Assembly: GCF_003171655.1 (NCBI RefSeq)
Contig: NZ_QFZL01000005.1
Location: forward strand, 62,001 to 126,000
Origin: Stakelama portus
Lineage (GTDB): Bacteria; Pseudomonadota; Alphaproteobacteria; Sphingomonadales; Sphingomonadaceae
Reading direction: 5' to 3'
Length of the DNA stretch: 64,000 bases
Below, piece after piece: positions 16,213-24,519 of the stretch (its first letter is position 1; every line of letters starts with the position of its first letter). A model generated the notes under the pieces. It was not told the origin of the DNA. It ran no database searches and saw only the letters and a program-made list of their open reading frames with translations. The position numbers and the translations under genes are program-made.

Positions 16213-17175
16213 ATGTCCCAACATCCGAAACGACGGGGGCTGACATGCTCCGCCGCCGCTCTTGCGCTCTTCTCCATTCCGGTTGCGATCGCCCGGCCCG
16301 CCTGCCCGCCCGAAGCCACGCAGAGCACCGAATGGATCGGCCTCAGCCAGCTTCATGGCGGCAAGGGCTATGTCGATACGCCGATGGGTCAGGTCCATTA
16401 CCGGCTGGCGGGCGCAGGCGATGGGCCGGTGATCGTGCTGCTGCACCAGACGCCCTGGTCGATGGTGCAATATGCCGAGGTACAGGCATGTCTTGCCCAA
16501 CGCGGCGTGCGATCGCTGGCGATCGATACGCCCGGCTATGGCATGTCGGACATGCCGGAGGGGCATCCGACGATCGCACAATATGCCGACAATCTGGTCC
16601 CGCTGCTCGACAAGCTCGGGCTCGAGCGAGTCATTGTCGCGGGGCATCATACCGGCGCAGCGATCGCGGCGTCGTTCGCGGCGCGCCATCCCGATCGCAC
16701 CGCGGGGCTGTTGATGCACGGCACCCCGCTCTACACGGACGAGGAACGCGCGACACGACGTGCCGCCGCGCACCGGACCCGCGATCTCAGCGCCGATGGC
16801 AGCCATTTGTCGGAATATTACGCCTATATCCGCAACTATGCCGGCGCGAACCCGCGTACCGAAATCACCGCCAACTGGTCGACCATCACCTGGTGGCTGT
16901 CGGGCGTCGCCGACGTTGCGCATGAGGCGGTGTTCGAAAATGACCTCGGCGCCGATCTGGCGACGGTAACCGCGCCGACAATGATCTTTTCGGATGCGAA
17001 GGATTCGCTGCACGCGAATGACCGCCGCGCCGCCGCGCTGCGGCCCTGGTTCCGCTACACGCAATTTTCCGATGGCGGCGCGCATGCGATGATGATCGAC
17101 CCCGCGCGCTGGGCCCGCCTTGCGGGCACATTCGTCGGCGAGGTTGCAGATGGAAGCGCGCCGACGGGCAACTGA
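16213..17175 (+). CDS. Exported alpha/beta-hydrolase-fold protein 2, His at nucleophile position
   Basis: 320 residues with an N-terminal signal peptide (RRGLTCSAAALALFSIPVAIA), so it acts in the periplasm. The core reads IVLLHQTPWSM, AIDTPGYGMSDMP and then AGHHTGAAIA: His146 replaces the nucleophile Ser. Asp in IFSDAKD and a C-terminal His in GGAHAMMID are kept. The HQ[AT]PWS block is shared with protein 1, so both belong to one subfamily. It is divergent from the FAD enzyme. Possible roles are hydrolysis by an unusual mechanism or binding of the imported substrate. Confidence 0.85.
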   Translation: MSQHPKRRGLTCSAAALALFSIPVAIARPACPPEATQSTEWIGLSQLHGGKGYVDTPMGQVHYRLAGAGDGPVIVLLHQTPWSMVQYAEVQACLAQRGVRSLAIDTPGYGMSDMPEGHPTIAQYADNLVPLLDKLGLERVIVAGHHTGAAIAASFAARHPDRTAGLLMHGTPLYTDEERATRRAAAHRTRDLSADGSHLSEYYAYIRNYAGANPRTEITANWSTITWWLSGVADVAHEAVFENDLGADLATVTAPTMIFSDAKDSLHANDRRAAALRPWFRYTQFSDGGAHAMMIDPARWARLAGTFVGEVADGSAPTGN

Positions 17176-17195
17176 CCCGCCGGGGCGCCTGCCCG

Positions 17196-18563
17196 TTACG
17201 CGATAGTGCGCGCCGCGCCCGGCATCTTGGTCGGGTCGATCGTGTCTTCGGGCGCATTCGCCGTGGTTGCCGCCATATCTTCGGCAAGCTTGCGATAATG
17301 GCGGAAGCCGAGGAACACGACCAGGATCGACGGAATACCGATCAACAGGACGAACCCGCACAGCACGACGCCGATCGATGCCGGATTGCCCGACCAGTCG
17401 GTCGCCGCCCCGATCAGCGGCGGGCCGAGCAGCGGGCCGATCAGCGTGATGACGGCGTTGAAGATCGCGACCGAGCGGCTGCGCATTTCACCCGGCGTGA
17501 TCATCTGCAATGCGGCAGGGCCGCCCGCAGTCGCCGCCGACTTGCCGATAAAGGCAAGGAACATTGCGCAGACCGCCAGTTCGGGAGACGGCATGATCGG
17601 ATAAAGCGCGCTCATCGGCACGGTGATGCACAGGCCGAGCATCAGCGTGCGCATGCCGACCAGATCGGCGTTCTTGCCAAGAAACTTGCCCGCCCAGAGC
17701 GCGAGCGCAGTGCCGAGCGGCCCGGCAGTGAAATAGAACAGCCCGGTCACCGCGCCGATCGCCGCGACATCCCAGCCCCAGACGCGTTCGAACAGCGGCA
17801 CGTTCCAGAATGTAAGCGTGCTCATCGCGAAATTGCAGGTCGACCCGACGATCAGGACGCCGAAGCCCTTCCACCGATCGAGCATATAGCGCACTGCGCT
17901 CATCTTCGCGCCTTCGGCTGCGCTCGCGCTGATCGTGTCGCGCTTGGCCGGTTCCTTCACGGTCAGCATCAGCAGCATGAAGATGAAACCGGGAATGCCG
18001 ACGAGCAGGAAGGTCGTCTGCCACGGCGCGAACTGGCGCCCGAGGATGGTGACATGGCCGACATCGTGCAGCGCCGCGACCAGCATCCCGCCGACCAGAA
18101 AGGCGAGCCCCGCGCCAAGATAGGGGCCGGCCATATAGAGGCTGATCGCCTTTGCCCGGCCGTCGCGCTTGAAATAGTCGCTGATGATCGACACCGAACA
18201 GGGGCTGACCACCGCTTCGCCGATGCCAAGGCCCAGGCGCAGCAGCAGCAGCGGCAGGAACGACATGGCAAAGCCGCTCATCGTCGTCATCGTGCACCAG
18301 ATGAAGATGCCGACGATCAGCATCCATTTGCGGCTCGTCCGGTCGGCCATCACGCCCAGCGGCACCGTTACCGCGACGTTGAACAGCGAAAATGCCGGGC
18401 CGAGCAGCAGCCCGATCTGGAAATCGGTAAGCCCCAGCGACTCCTTGATCGGCCCGACGACCAGCGAAAGAATGAACCTGTCGAAATAGGACAGGATGAA
18501 CACCGCGAGGAGAAGGACGACGACATACCAGCGATACACCGTGCTCTTGGGTTCGGTCGTCAC
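17196..18563 (-). CDS. MFS transporter, Spinster/GudP-like
   Basis: 455 residues, twelve helices, with the FILSYFDRFILSLVVGPIKESLGLTD start (in parts) and PLGVMADRTSRKWML loop typical of the MFS_1 Spinster/anion-cation symporter type. It probably imports a carboxylate intermediate across the inner membrane. The GTG start at 18563 has AGGGGAA 6 bases upstream. It follows methyltransferase 2 by 65 bases on the same strand and is likely its operon partner. It converges with the exported hydrolase gene. Confidence 0.85.
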   Translation of the reverse strand: MTTEPKSTVYRWYVVVLLLAVFILSYFDRFILSLVVGPIKESLGLTDFQIGLLLGPAFSLFNVAVTVPLGVMADRTSRKWMLIVGIFIWCTMTTMSGFAMSFLPLLLLRLGLGIGEAVVSPCSVSIISDYFKRDGRAKAISLYMAGPYLGAGLAFLVGGMLVAALHDVGHVTILGRQFAPWQTTFLLVGIPGFIFMLLMLTVKEPAKRDTISASAAEGAKMSAVRYMLDRWKGFGVLIVGSTCNFAMSTLTFWNVPLFERVWGWDVAAIGAVTGLFYFTAGPLGTALALWAGKFLGKNADLVGMRTLMLGLCITVPMSALYPIMPSPELAVCAMFLAFIGKSAATAGGPAALQMITPGEMRSRSVAIFNAVITLIGPLLGPPLIGAATDWSGNPASIGVVLCGFVLLIGIPSILVVFLGFRHYRKLAEDMAATTANAPEDTIDPTKMPGAARTIA

Positions 18564-18628
18564 ATGATTCCCCTGCTCATGCCGGCCATAACGGCCGATC
18601 TCTCGTCAAAATCCGCCAACGGCGATCG

Positions 18629-19834
18629 TCATTCGGAAAGGCTGCTGCCGAATATGTACCAGCCGCCCTTGCCGTGACGCGGACGCCCCGGTTCGTCCCA
18701 CGCGAATTCGGCGGCACGATCGGGATAGGTATTCGCATCAGGCAGGATGTGGGCGAAGCTGCGATCCGCGTCGAACCCGGCTTCCGCGCACAAGGCAATC
18801 GGATCCTGGGCGCGGAAAGCGGTATAGTGCGGTTCGTTATTGTGCTGGGTATCCCAGTTCCAGAAATAATCTTCCCAGGGATCGACCAGATTGGTCGCCG
18901 GCAGTTCCTGATGCACCATCAGGCCGCCGGGACGCAGCAGGCGCCGGCATTCCTTGAGCACATTGCGCGTCGCCTTCACCGAAATCTCGTGGAAGAAGAA
19001 GCTCGATACGATCAGGTCGAAATGCTGATCGGGAAAATCGAGATTTTCGGCATTTTGCTGGCTGAAATGGATCGGCACATTCAGGTGCTCCGCCACCGCA
19101 TGGCCCCAGCGGAGCAGCGGCGCGCCGACATCGACGCCATGGATTTCGGCATCGGGGAAGGTTTCGGCATAGGGGATCAGATTCTTCCCCGACGAGGTGC
19201 CGAGATCGAGGATGCGCAGCGGCCGGAAATCGGGACGCTTATGCTTGATCCAGCGACTGATGACGCGGGCAACGCCGCCCCAGCTGCGGAAATTCATGCT
19301 CGCAGAGAACACCCGCGCGCCCAGGCTGACGACCGCGCCCTGCGCGACATCGTCGTCGATCCATTCGGAATGGAAACAGCCGGGGGTGAGGTGCACGTCG
19401 AGCGCCGTGACATAGCGCGGGATTTCCAGGTCGGGATCGAGCCGGAGCGATCCGCCCGCCGGATTGCGTTCGGCGGCGTCGCGCGCAACTTCGATCATTT
19501 CGGGCAGCGCGCGCTCGACTTCATCCTGTACCGACAGAAAGCACATCTCCTGCGCATTGTATCGCAGCGCGCTGTAGAGCTGATAGCTGGGCCGGCTTTC
19601 CATCGCCGCGTCGATCGCCCGTGCGCTATCGAAAACCGTGCCGTGCGCTTCGGCCGCGGGTCGTACCCGCGATTCGAAATCTTCATGCACCACTTCGGGC
19701 ATGTCCTGGATGGCATAGCGTCGCAACGCGCTGCAGAAACGCTGCCGCCCGCGCTCGTCCAGCGTCGGCGTGGCGATCGTCTCAATGTCAGGAATGGCGG
19801 AATTCTGGCGGTCCAGCGTCGTACCCACTGCCAT
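18629..19834 (-). CDS. Class I SAM methyltransferase 2 with long N-terminal domain
   Basis: 401 residues. SAM domain in the C-terminal half: ILDLGTSSGKNLIPYA, IHGVDVGAPLLRWG, FDLIVSSFFFHEIS, LLRPGGLMVHQEL. The N-terminal half (about 190 residues) has no named domain and is shared with methyltransferase 1. ATG at 19834 has GGAGGT 6 bases upstream (the frame up to 19879 lacks one). Conservation of the long domain in two diverged copies suggests that it forms the substrate pocket or a subunit contact. Confidence 0.8.
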   Translation of the reverse strand: MAVGTTLDRQNSAIPDIETIATPTLDERGRQRFCSALRRYAIQDMPEVVHEDFESRVRPAAEAHGTVFDSARAIDAAMESRPSYQLYSALRYNAQEMCFLSVQDEVERALPEMIEVARDAAERNPAGGSLRLDPDLEIPRYVTALDVHLTPGCFHSEWIDDDVAQGAVVSLGARVFSASMNFRSWGGVARVISRWIKHKRPDFRPLRILDLGTSSGKNLIPYAETFPDAEIHGVDVGAPLLRWGHAVAEHLNVPIHFSQQNAENLDFPDQHFDLIVSSFFFHEISVKATRNVLKECRRLLRPGGLMVHQELPATNLVDPWEDYFWNWDTQHNNEPHYTAFRAQDPIALCAEAGFDADRSFAHILPDANTYPDRAAEFAWDEPGRPRHGKGGWYIFGSSLSE

Positions 19835-19926
19835 GGCGTACCTCCATCTATAGCGTCCGTCCCGCGCAGAAGGGAGCAAATTTTCGCTTGACCTTATACC
19901 GCACAGGGGCGTTTACGCCGATTGAA

Positions 19927-19946
19927 TAGTCTTATATCTAGTACAA
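19927..19946. promoter_or_regulatory. Operator-like site F, divergent promoter region of methyltransferase 2 and monooxygenase
   Basis: TAGTCTTATATCTAGTACAA, matching the minus-strand reading of site A at 16 of 20 positions including the whole TATATCTAG core. It is 22 bases before the monooxygenase start, overlapping where its promoter or transcription start should be. Confidence 0.65.
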
Positions 19947-19968
19947 ATGAAAACACAAGGGGGACGCC

Positions 19969-21168
19969 ATGGACGCGGATAAGCGGCGGACATTGATCGT
20001 GGGGGCGGGGCCGGTAGGGCTTAGCGCCGCGCGGCTCATGCAGGAAAAGGGCATCCCCTTTGTCGTCATCGAATCACAGGCCGAACTTGCCGACGATCTT
20101 CGCGCCTCCACCTTCCATCCCCCCACGCTCGAAATGCTCGACACGCTCGGCGCCGGCGCACCGCTGATCGCCGAGGGGCTGATCGGCCGCACCTGGCAGA
20201 TTCGCATGCACCCCAGCGGCGAAAAAGCATTGTTCGATCTCGCCGCCATCGCCGGCGACACTGCCCATCCCTATCGGCTTCAGTGCACACAATCGACTCT
20301 CTGCCGCATCCTGCTGGCACAGGTGCGCCAACGCGGCGGCGATGTGCGCATGGGCACGGCGGTTACCGCTGTCGAACAGGACGATGCCGGCGTTCGCGTC
20401 ACAGCCACGCGCCCCGACGGCAGCACCGAAGTCTTTGAGGGCGGCTGGCTGATCGGTGCCGACGGTGCGCGCTCGGTCGTGCGCGGCGCAGTGGCGACCA
20501 GTTTCGAAGGCAAGACCTATCCCGAAACGACGATCCTCGCGACGACGCGCTTTCCGTTCGAGGAACATCTGCCCGATCTTTCCAACGTCAACTATGTCTG
20601 GAAGGACGCCGGAACCTTCAGCCTGTTGCGCCTGCCCGGCCTGTGGCGCTGCAGCCTCTATCCCGATGGCGACGAAACGATCGACGACGCCGTGCAACCG
20701 GCCAGCATCGCGCGCAAACTTCAGGAAATCGCGCCGAGCGATACGCCGCATGTCGTCGACGAAATCCGCCCCTATCGCATCCACATGCGGATCGTGGACC
20801 GGTATCGCAACGGCCGCATCCTGCTGGCGGGCGATGCCGCGCACCTCAATTCGCCATCGGGCGGCATGGGGATGAACGGCGGCATCCATGACGCGTTCGA
20901 ACTGGTGAATACGCTGGAGCAGGTGATCGACGGCGCATCGCCCGATCTGCTCGATCGCTATGGCCGCCGCCGTCGCCCGATCGCCGAGGCCGAAATCCTG
21001 AAACAGGCCGACCGCAATCGTTCGCGGATGCAGGAGCGCGATCCCGCGCGCCGCCGCGAAATGCTGACCGAGCTTCAGGCGATCGCCGCCGATCCCGACC
21101 GGGCGCGCGACCATCTGCTGCGCACGTCGATGATCACCGGCCTGCGCCGCGCGAGCGAAATCGCATGA
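19969..21168 (+). CDS. Class A flavin monooxygenase (aromatic hydroxylase type)
   Basis: 399 residues. FAD motif LIVGAGPVGLSAA at the N-terminus, the DG motif LIGADGARSVVR near residue 165, and the GD motif LLAGDAAHLNSPSGGMGMNGG near residue 290. These three motifs mark p-hydroxybenzoate-hydroxylase-fold enzymes that insert one oxygen into an activated aromatic or N-heterocyclic ring using NAD(P)H. GGGGGAC stands before the ATG. First gene of a five-gene forward operon with 4-base overlaps. Confidence 0.9.
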   Translation: MDADKRRTLIVGAGPVGLSAARLMQEKGIPFVVIESQAELADDLRASTFHPPTLEMLDTLGAGAPLIAEGLIGRTWQIRMHPSGEKALFDLAAIAGDTAHPYRLQCTQSTLCRILLAQVRQRGGDVRMGTAVTAVEQDDAGVRVTATRPDGSTEVFEGGWLIGADGARSVVRGAVATSFEGKTYPETTILATTRFPFEEHLPDLSNVNYVWKDAGTFSLLRLPGLWRCSLYPDGDETIDDAVQPASIARKLQEIAPSDTPHVVDEIRPYRIHMRIVDRYRNGRILLAGDAAHLNSPSGGMGMNGGIHDAFELVNTLEQVIDGASPDLLDRYGRRRRPIAEAEILKQADRNRSRMQERDPARRREMLTELQAIAADPDRARDHLLRTSMITGLRRASEIA

Positions 21169-21923
21169 GCGGGCGTTATGATTATGGCCGTGCCGGGATC
21201 ATCGGCATCGGCACGCCGCAGGCCAATCCGACGGTCGAGGCGGAAATGCGCATCCTGTTCGACCCGGCCGTGCTGACACAGACGGTGCGGCTGACCAGCG
21301 GCGCGGAAGCATCGAACGATCGGCTGCGCGACTATCTGCTCGGGCTGGAGGCGACGCTCGAGCGGTACGACACATTGCGCCCGGCGGCGTTCGGCTTTGC
21401 CTGTACCGGCTCTTCCTATCTGGTCAGCGCCAATGATCAGGCGCTGCTGCTCGACCGGCTGCAACAGCGGTTCGGCTATCCGATCGTCACGGCAACCGAC
21501 GCCATCGCTGCCGAGCTCGACTCGCGGGGCGCAAAGCGGATCGCGCTCGCCTCGCCCTATCCGGGCACGCTTTCGGATGCCGCTGCGGAATTCTGGCGCG
21601 CCGCCGGATTCGATGTCGCCACGGTGCGCCGGATCGAAACCGGCATCGCCGATACGCGCGGCATCTATACGCTGGGCAGCGCCGACGCCCGCCCGATTGC
21701 CGAAGAACTGGCAACGCTCGACGTCGATGCAGTGCTGCTCAGCGGCACCGGCATGCCCTCGCTCGCGCTGCTCGCCGAAGCGCGCGACGCACCCGCGATG
21801 ATCTCCTCCAACTATTGCCTCGCCGCGCAGCTTTGCCGCGTCGCCGGGCTTCCCGATCTCGATCGCGCGCAATGGACCGCGCGGCTTGCCGAAGCCACTT
21901 CGCAAAAGGACTCCAGCCGATGA
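21165..21923 (+). CDS. Asp/Glu racemase superfamily protein (maleate isomerase/arylmalonate decarboxylase-like)
   Basis: 252 residues. The first catalytic cysteine is present (FACTGSSYL, Cys80), but the second position, normally S-C-T in a block near residue 194, reads LLSGTGMPSL with glycine. Maleate isomerase needs both cysteines; arylmalonate decarboxylase needs only the second. With only the first, this is neither in the textbook sense. It overlaps the genes on both sides by 4 bases. In nicotinate-type pathways this family supplies maleate cis-trans isomerase, which fits the neighbourhood. Confidence 0.8.
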   Translation: MSGRYDYGRAGIIGIGTPQANPTVEAEMRILFDPAVLTQTVRLTSGAEASNDRLRDYLLGLEATLERYDTLRPAAFGFACTGSSYLVSANDQALLLDRLQQRFGYPIVTATDAIAAELDSRGAKRIALASPYPGTLSDAAAEFWRAAGFDVATVRRIETGIADTRGIYTLGSADARPIAEELATLDVDAVLLSGTGMPSLALLAEARDAPAMISSNYCLAAQLCRVAGLPDLDRAQWTARLAEATSQKDSSR

Positions 21924-23389
21924 CCGATACGCCGACCGCCATCATCGACGCACAGCCAGTCACCGGCAACGGCACGCCGTTCGACGTCGTCGATCCCGCG
22001 ACCGAAGAAGTCATTGCCACCATCCCGGGAGCAGAGAGCGCACTGGTCGATCGCGCGGTAACCTCCGCCCGCGCCGCGTTCGACAAGGGCGACTGGCGGC
22101 TGCTGCCGGTCGCCGACAAGCAGAAGGTGCTGCGCGACAGCGCCGATGCGATCGATGCCGCAGCCGACGCAATCGCCGATATCGAATGCGCCAATACCGG
22201 GCTTCCCTACAGCCAGGTTCGCGGGCGTCAGGTCGGGCGCGCGGCGGACAATTTCCGCTTTTTCGCCGATTATATCGGCCAGATGACGGCGGAACTGTAC
22301 GAACAGGAAGCCAATTACCTCACGTATGTCCGGCGCGAGCCGATGGGTGTCGCGGCGCTGATCTCGCCCTGGAATTCGCCGCTGGCATTGGGGTCGATGA
22401 AGATCGCCTCCGCCATTGCCTTCGGCAACAGCTGCGTGATCAAGCCCGCCGAACAGGCGCCGCTCGGCCTGACGCTGATGACTCAGGTGATTCAGGATGC
22501 CGGGCTGCCGCCGGGTGTCGTCAATCTGCTCAACGGGCTTGGCGCGGAAAGCGGCGATGCGCTGGTCCGCCACCCGCTGATCGACGGAGTCTCCTTCACC
22601 GGCGGCACCCGCACCGGCAAGATCATCATGGAAGCGGCCGGCGCGATGCTGAAGCCGTCGATCATGGAACTGGGCGGCAAATCGGCGAACATCATCTTCG
22701 ACGACGCCGATTTCGACCAGGCGCTCGACGGCGCGCTGATCGGCATCTTCACCAATAACGGCCAGCAATGCCTCGCCGGATCGCGCATCCTCGTCCAGCG
22801 CGGCATCTATGACCGGTTTGTCGAAGCCTTCGTCGCCCGCGCGAAAAAGGTGCGCGTCGGCCATCCGCGCGATGCGGATACCGAAGTCGGCCCGCTGATG
22901 ACGCGCGCGCATTACGATCATGTGATGAGCTTCATCCCCGCCGCCGAAGATGCCGGTGCGCGCATCCTGGCGGGCGGCGACCGCGCGCCGGGCTTCGATC
23001 GCGGCTATTATTTCCAGCCGACCATCGTGGAAGTCGATTCGAACAGCCATCGCCTGTGCCAGGAGGAAATCTTCGGCCCGTTCGCGGCGATCATGCCGTT
23101 CGACACCGCCGAAGAGGCCTGGACCATCGCCAATGAATCGCGCTTCGGTCTGGTCAGCTATATCTGGTCGCGCGACATCGCGAAGATCATGGAGGGGCAG
23201 GAGCGCATCTTTGCTGGCACCGTATGGTGCAACACGCCGATGATCCGCGATCTCCACGCGCCGTTCGGCGGCTATCGCGAATCGGGCGTCGGCGCCGAGG
23301 GCGGCCGCGCCGCCGAATCCTTCTACACCCGGCAAAAGACGGTCAGCATTCCCCGCCGCCCGCTCACTCTGCCCAAGCTGGGAGCCTGA
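21920..23389 (+). CDS. NAD(P)-dependent aldehyde dehydrogenase
   Basis: 489 residues, complete ALDH: ISPWNSPLALG, KPAEQAPL, FTGGTRTGKIIMEAAG, general base Glu in MELGGKSANIIFDD, catalytic Cys in NNGQQCLAGSR and EEIFGPFAAIMPF. It resembles muconic- and hydroxymuconic-semialdehyde dehydrogenases. It should oxidise the aldehyde produced by ring opening or C-C cleavage. ATG at 21920 overlaps the racemase stop as ATGA; the longer open frame to 21815 is not used. Confidence 0.92.
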   Translation: MTDTPTAIIDAQPVTGNGTPFDVVDPATEEVIATIPGAESALVDRAVTSARAAFDKGDWRLLPVADKQKVLRDSADAIDAAADAIADIECANTGLPYSQVRGRQVGRAADNFRFFADYIGQMTAELYEQEANYLTYVRREPMGVAALISPWNSPLALGSMKIASAIAFGNSCVIKPAEQAPLGLTLMTQVIQDAGLPPGVVNLLNGLGAESGDALVRHPLIDGVSFTGGTRTGKIIMEAAGAMLKPSIMELGGKSANIIFDDADFDQALDGALIGIFTNNGQQCLAGSRILVQRGIYDRFVEAFVARAKKVRVGHPRDADTEVGPLMTRAHYDHVMSFIPAAEDAGARILAGGDRAPGFDRGYYFQPTIVEVDSNSHRLCQEEIFGPFAAIMPFDTAEEAWTIANESRFGLVSYIWSRDIAKIMEGQERIFAGTVWCNTPMIRDLHAPFGGYRESGVGAEGGRAAESFYTRQKTVSIPRRPLTLPKLGA

Positions 23390-23393
23390 ACCC

Positions 23394-23882
23394 ATGGCAA
23401 GCCTGCACGAAGAACTGACTCAGTTTCTCGACGCCTATTTCGAAGCGTGGAACCGCTATGACGTGGCCGATATGCGCGCGCTGTGGGACGAGGAAGAGCC
23501 GGACGTCACCTATCTTGCCGAGGAATGCGAGCCGCATCATGGCTGGGACGCGATCCTGGGCTATTGGGGTGTCGATCGTTCCCGGTCCGAACGGCTGGTC
23601 AGCTGGCACAGCCTGCACGCGACTCAGGCGGGCGAGGATGTCGCCATCGCCTTTTTCCATGCCAATTGGAGCACCTATATCCCCGGCAACCGGCTCTATC
23701 CCAAACCGTTCGGCGGGCCGGTGCGCATTTCGATGGTGTTGCGGCGCAAGGCTGGCGCATGGCGTGCGATTCACTATGTCGAATGCCCGCTGGCCTCGAT
23801 CATTCAGCTGCGCAAGGCGCATGAAGATGCGGTCGAACCGGCGCTGCACGAACGTCTGGCCGCAAAGGGCATCACCTACTGA
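23394..23882 (+). CDS. SnoaL/NTF2-like protein
   Basis: 162 residues forming an NTF2-like cone: helix LTQFLDAYFEAWNRYDVADM, then strands VTYLAEE, FFHANWSTYI, VRISMVLRRKAGAWRAIHYVE. The family holds small ketosteroid-isomerase-like or dehydratase enzymes and many of unknown function. It starts 4 bases after the aldehyde dehydrogenase stop, so it belongs to the same transcript and probably handles a pathway intermediate. Confidence 0.78.
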   Translation: MASLHEELTQFLDAYFEAWNRYDVADMRALWDEEEPDVTYLAEECEPHHGWDAILGYWGVDRSRSERLVSWHSLHATQAGEDVAIAFFHANWSTYIPGNRLYPKPFGGPVRISMVLRRKAGAWRAIHYVECPLASIIQLRKAHEDAVEPALHERLAAKGITY

Positions 23883-23912
23883 GCCGCCCTGCACCAAAGG
23901 AACCGCAAGCCT

Positions 23913-24464
23913 ATGACAACCGAAATCCAGTCCATCCCGGTCCGCACCATCGACGGCAAGGATGCGAGCCTTGGCGATTATGCCGGCAAGGTGCTGCTCG
24001 TCGTCAATGTCGCATCGAAATGCGGCCTGACCCCGCAATATGAAGGGCTCGAAGCGCTCTATCGCGACAAGAAGGACGCCGGACTTGTCGTGCTGGGCTT
24101 CCCGGCGAACAACTTCCTTGCGCAGGAACCGGGCACCGAAGCGGAAATCGCCACCTTCTGCTCGACGCAATATGACGTCACCTTCCCGATGTTTTCGAAG
24201 ATCAGCGTCGCGGGCGCGGATCGCCACGCGCTCTACGCGGCGCTGGTCGCTGCCGAGCCCGACGCACAGGGCCCCAATGGCGACGCGATGCGCGAGCGGC
24301 TGGCAAGCAAGGACATCCCGATCCATCCCAAGCCCGAAGTTCTGTGGAATTTCGAAAAGTTCGTGATCGGGCGCGACGGCGAAGTCGCCGCGCGCTTCTC
24401 GCCCGATACGCCGCCCAATGATCCGGCGCTGCTGGCGGCGATCGACACGGCACTGGCCGCCTGA
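23913..24464 (+). CDS. Glutathione peroxidase family protein
   Basis: 183 residues, thioredoxin fold with VVNVASKCGLTPQYEGLEALY (peroxidatic Cys at the usual selenocysteine place) and WNFEKFVIGRDG. The FPCNQF block of thioredoxin-dependent relatives is FPANNF here, so the extra Cys is missing and the active-site Gln is Asn. It reduces peroxides. Its position at the end of the monooxygenase operon suggests a role in coping with hydrogen peroxide from uncoupled flavin turnover (inference). Confidence 0.87.
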   Translation: MTTEIQSIPVRTIDGKDASLGDYAGKVLLVVNVASKCGLTPQYEGLEALYRDKKDAGLVVLGFPANNFLAQEPGTEAEIATFCSTQYDVTFPMFSKISVAGADRHALYAALVAAEPDAQGPNGDAMRERLASKDIPIHPKPEVLWNFEKFVIGRDGEVAARFSPDTPPNDPALLAAIDTALAA

Positions 24465-24519
24465 ACTCTGCCTCCGCCAAGGCCGGGCCCGGTTCGCCGG
24501 TCCCGCGCCCTGGCGGCGT

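Noticed and set aside
19845-19860. Half-site ATCTATAGC before methyltransferase 2
   Set aside because: It overlaps the ribosome site and matches only part of the consensus; probably chance.
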